NCBI GenBank assembly: GCA_963777325.1 | Contig: CAVZQE010000020.1 | Span: forward strand, 372,001 to 436,000 | Length of the DNA stretch: 64,000 nt | Source of the DNA: JAFAXA01 sp963777325 | GTDB taxonomy: Bacteria > Pseudomonadota > Alphaproteobacteria > Acetobacterales > Acetobacteraceae | Direction of reading: 5' to 3' | Part shown: positions 63,251 through 64,000 of the stretch, one piece after another | Numbering within the stretch: position 1 is the stretch's first letter | How the letters are laid out: each line of letters begins with the position of its first letter | Notes under the pieces: generated by a model | The model's database searches: none | The model's input: only the letters and a program-made list of their open reading frames with translations | Told to the model about the DNA's origin: nothing | Position numbers and translations under genes: made by a program

Positions 63251-64000
63251 GATGCCCCTCATGCCGCGCTCGTTCCGACTGCTGCTTGCGACCATGGCGG
63301 TTTCGGCGCTCGCCGCCTGCGCGACGCCGCCGCCCGCGAGCGATCCGGACGCGCTGGCCGACTACAACGAGACCAACGACCCGCTGGAGCCGACAAACCG
63401 GGTCTTCTACAAGGTCAACAACGCGATCGACACCTACGCGCTGAAGCCCGCCGCCCAGGCCTACCGTTACGTCACCCCCGAGCCCGTGCGCACCGGCATC
63501 CATAACGTGCTCACCAATCTCACGACGCCGGTCGTGCTCACCAACGACATGGCCCAGGGCAAGCCGCGCCGGGCTGGCGATACCACCATGCGGTTCCTGA
63601 TCAACTCGACGGTGGGACTCGCCGGCATTTTCGACGTCGCCTCCGGCTGGGGTTATCCGCCGCACGACACGGATTTCGGCATCACGCTCGCTCTCTGGGG
63701 CGTGCCGTCCGGGCCATTCCTGTTCCTGCCGGTGCTCGGTCCCAGCAACCCGCGCGACGCGGGCGGCTTCGGCGCCGACATCGTTCTCGACCCGTTCACC
63801 TGGGTCGGCCAGGGGGCGGTGGTCACGGGACTGAACTGGGGACGCTTCGGCTTCTCCGCGCTGGACGGACGCTCGCGGGTGCTCGATGCGGTGGACCAGA
63901 TCAAGAAATCGGCACTTGATCCCTATGCCACCTTCCGCAGCCTATACCGTCAGCATCGCGAGGCGGAGATCGAGGAGACCCGCAACGACGATCGCCGGAC
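63251..64000 (+). CDS. mlaA: Phospholipid-retrafficking lipoprotein MlaA (VacJ), 3' end outside window
   Basis: At least 250 aa, cut by the window end. Start ATG 63251; lipobox SALAAC. VacJ family motifs: YNETNDPLEPTNRVFYKVNN, RTGIHNVLTNLTTPVVLTND, FLINSTVGLAGIFDVASGWG, DFGITLALWGVPSGPFLFLP and VLGPSNPRDAGGFGADIVLD. MlaA extracts phospholipids from the outer leaflet of the outer membrane and passes them to the Mla pathway. MlaC or other Mla genes may follow. Confidence 0.97.

Overview
The window is 64 kb of very GC-rich, gene-dense bacterial DNA. Three things point to Alphaproteobacteria: a circularly permuted ssrA (tmRNA) gene encoding an ANDN-type tag, an sspB of the alpha type beside it, and a divergent PpiC/secA arrangement preceded by argJ. 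Acetobacteraceae/Rhodospirillales is my best guess below class level, but that is inference. Nearly all of the window is chromosomal housekeeping sequence. There is no transposase, integrase, CRISPR array, rRNA or tRNA gene that I can see.

Layout. 0-3.5 kb: two tandem RND efflux pump subunits (MdtB/MdtC-like). 3.5-13.7 kb: a repeat-rich secreted protein, hydrolases, a DEAD-box RNA helicase, SDR and zinc dehydrogenases, a lytic transglycosylase with SPOR domain, an ABC polysaccharide exporter pair and a broken higA. 13-18 kb: a DUF4336 protein, a CinA-type protein, a GNAT-Nudix fusion, argJ and a parvulin, then secA (18.2-20.9 kb). 21-27.5 kb: envelope genes, several frameshifted (lpxR, a Na+/H+ antiporter, a GNAT, a Rap1a-like gene). 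27.5-34.6 kb: queC, moeB-dsrE, an SH3 protein, a ferritin remnant, a WD40-COG0523 pair, a macrodomain and corA. 34.6-41.2 kb: ilvC, ilvN-ilvB, miaA, serB and a transglutaminase-like protein. 41.3-45.2 kb: the tcuABC tricarballylate operon with a palindromic operator candidate upstream. 45.6-54.7 kb: queG-queF-tgt and queA-queT, separated by an aldolase, a Phd/PIN toxin-antitoxin pair and a lower-GC two-gene cassette (PD-(D/E)XK protein plus partner) that sits between the intact tgt and a decayed second copy of the tgt 5' end. 54.7-56 kb: ssrA and thyX. 57.2-58.7 kb: a surface-antigen gene and its truncated duplicate bracketing two small genes. 58.7-62 kb: the ligase-associated Lhr helicase/PdeM pair. 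62-64 kb: metF and the start of mlaA.

Functional themes. Six queuosine genes (queC, queG, queF, tgt, queA, queT-like) plus miaA give the window a strong tRNA-modification content. ssrA and sspB together provide the tag for stalled nascent chains and the ClpXP adaptor that reads it. ilvB-ilvN-ilvC cover the first two common steps of branched-chain amino-acid synthesis.

Caution. At least twelve single- or few-base indels break otherwise well-conserved reading frames, among them thyX, tcuB and the 3' end of the aldolase gene. Several have a homopolymer or ATC-to-ATTC form. This looks at least partly like residual sequencing/assembly error, so broken genes below are described both as read and as they appear when rejoined.
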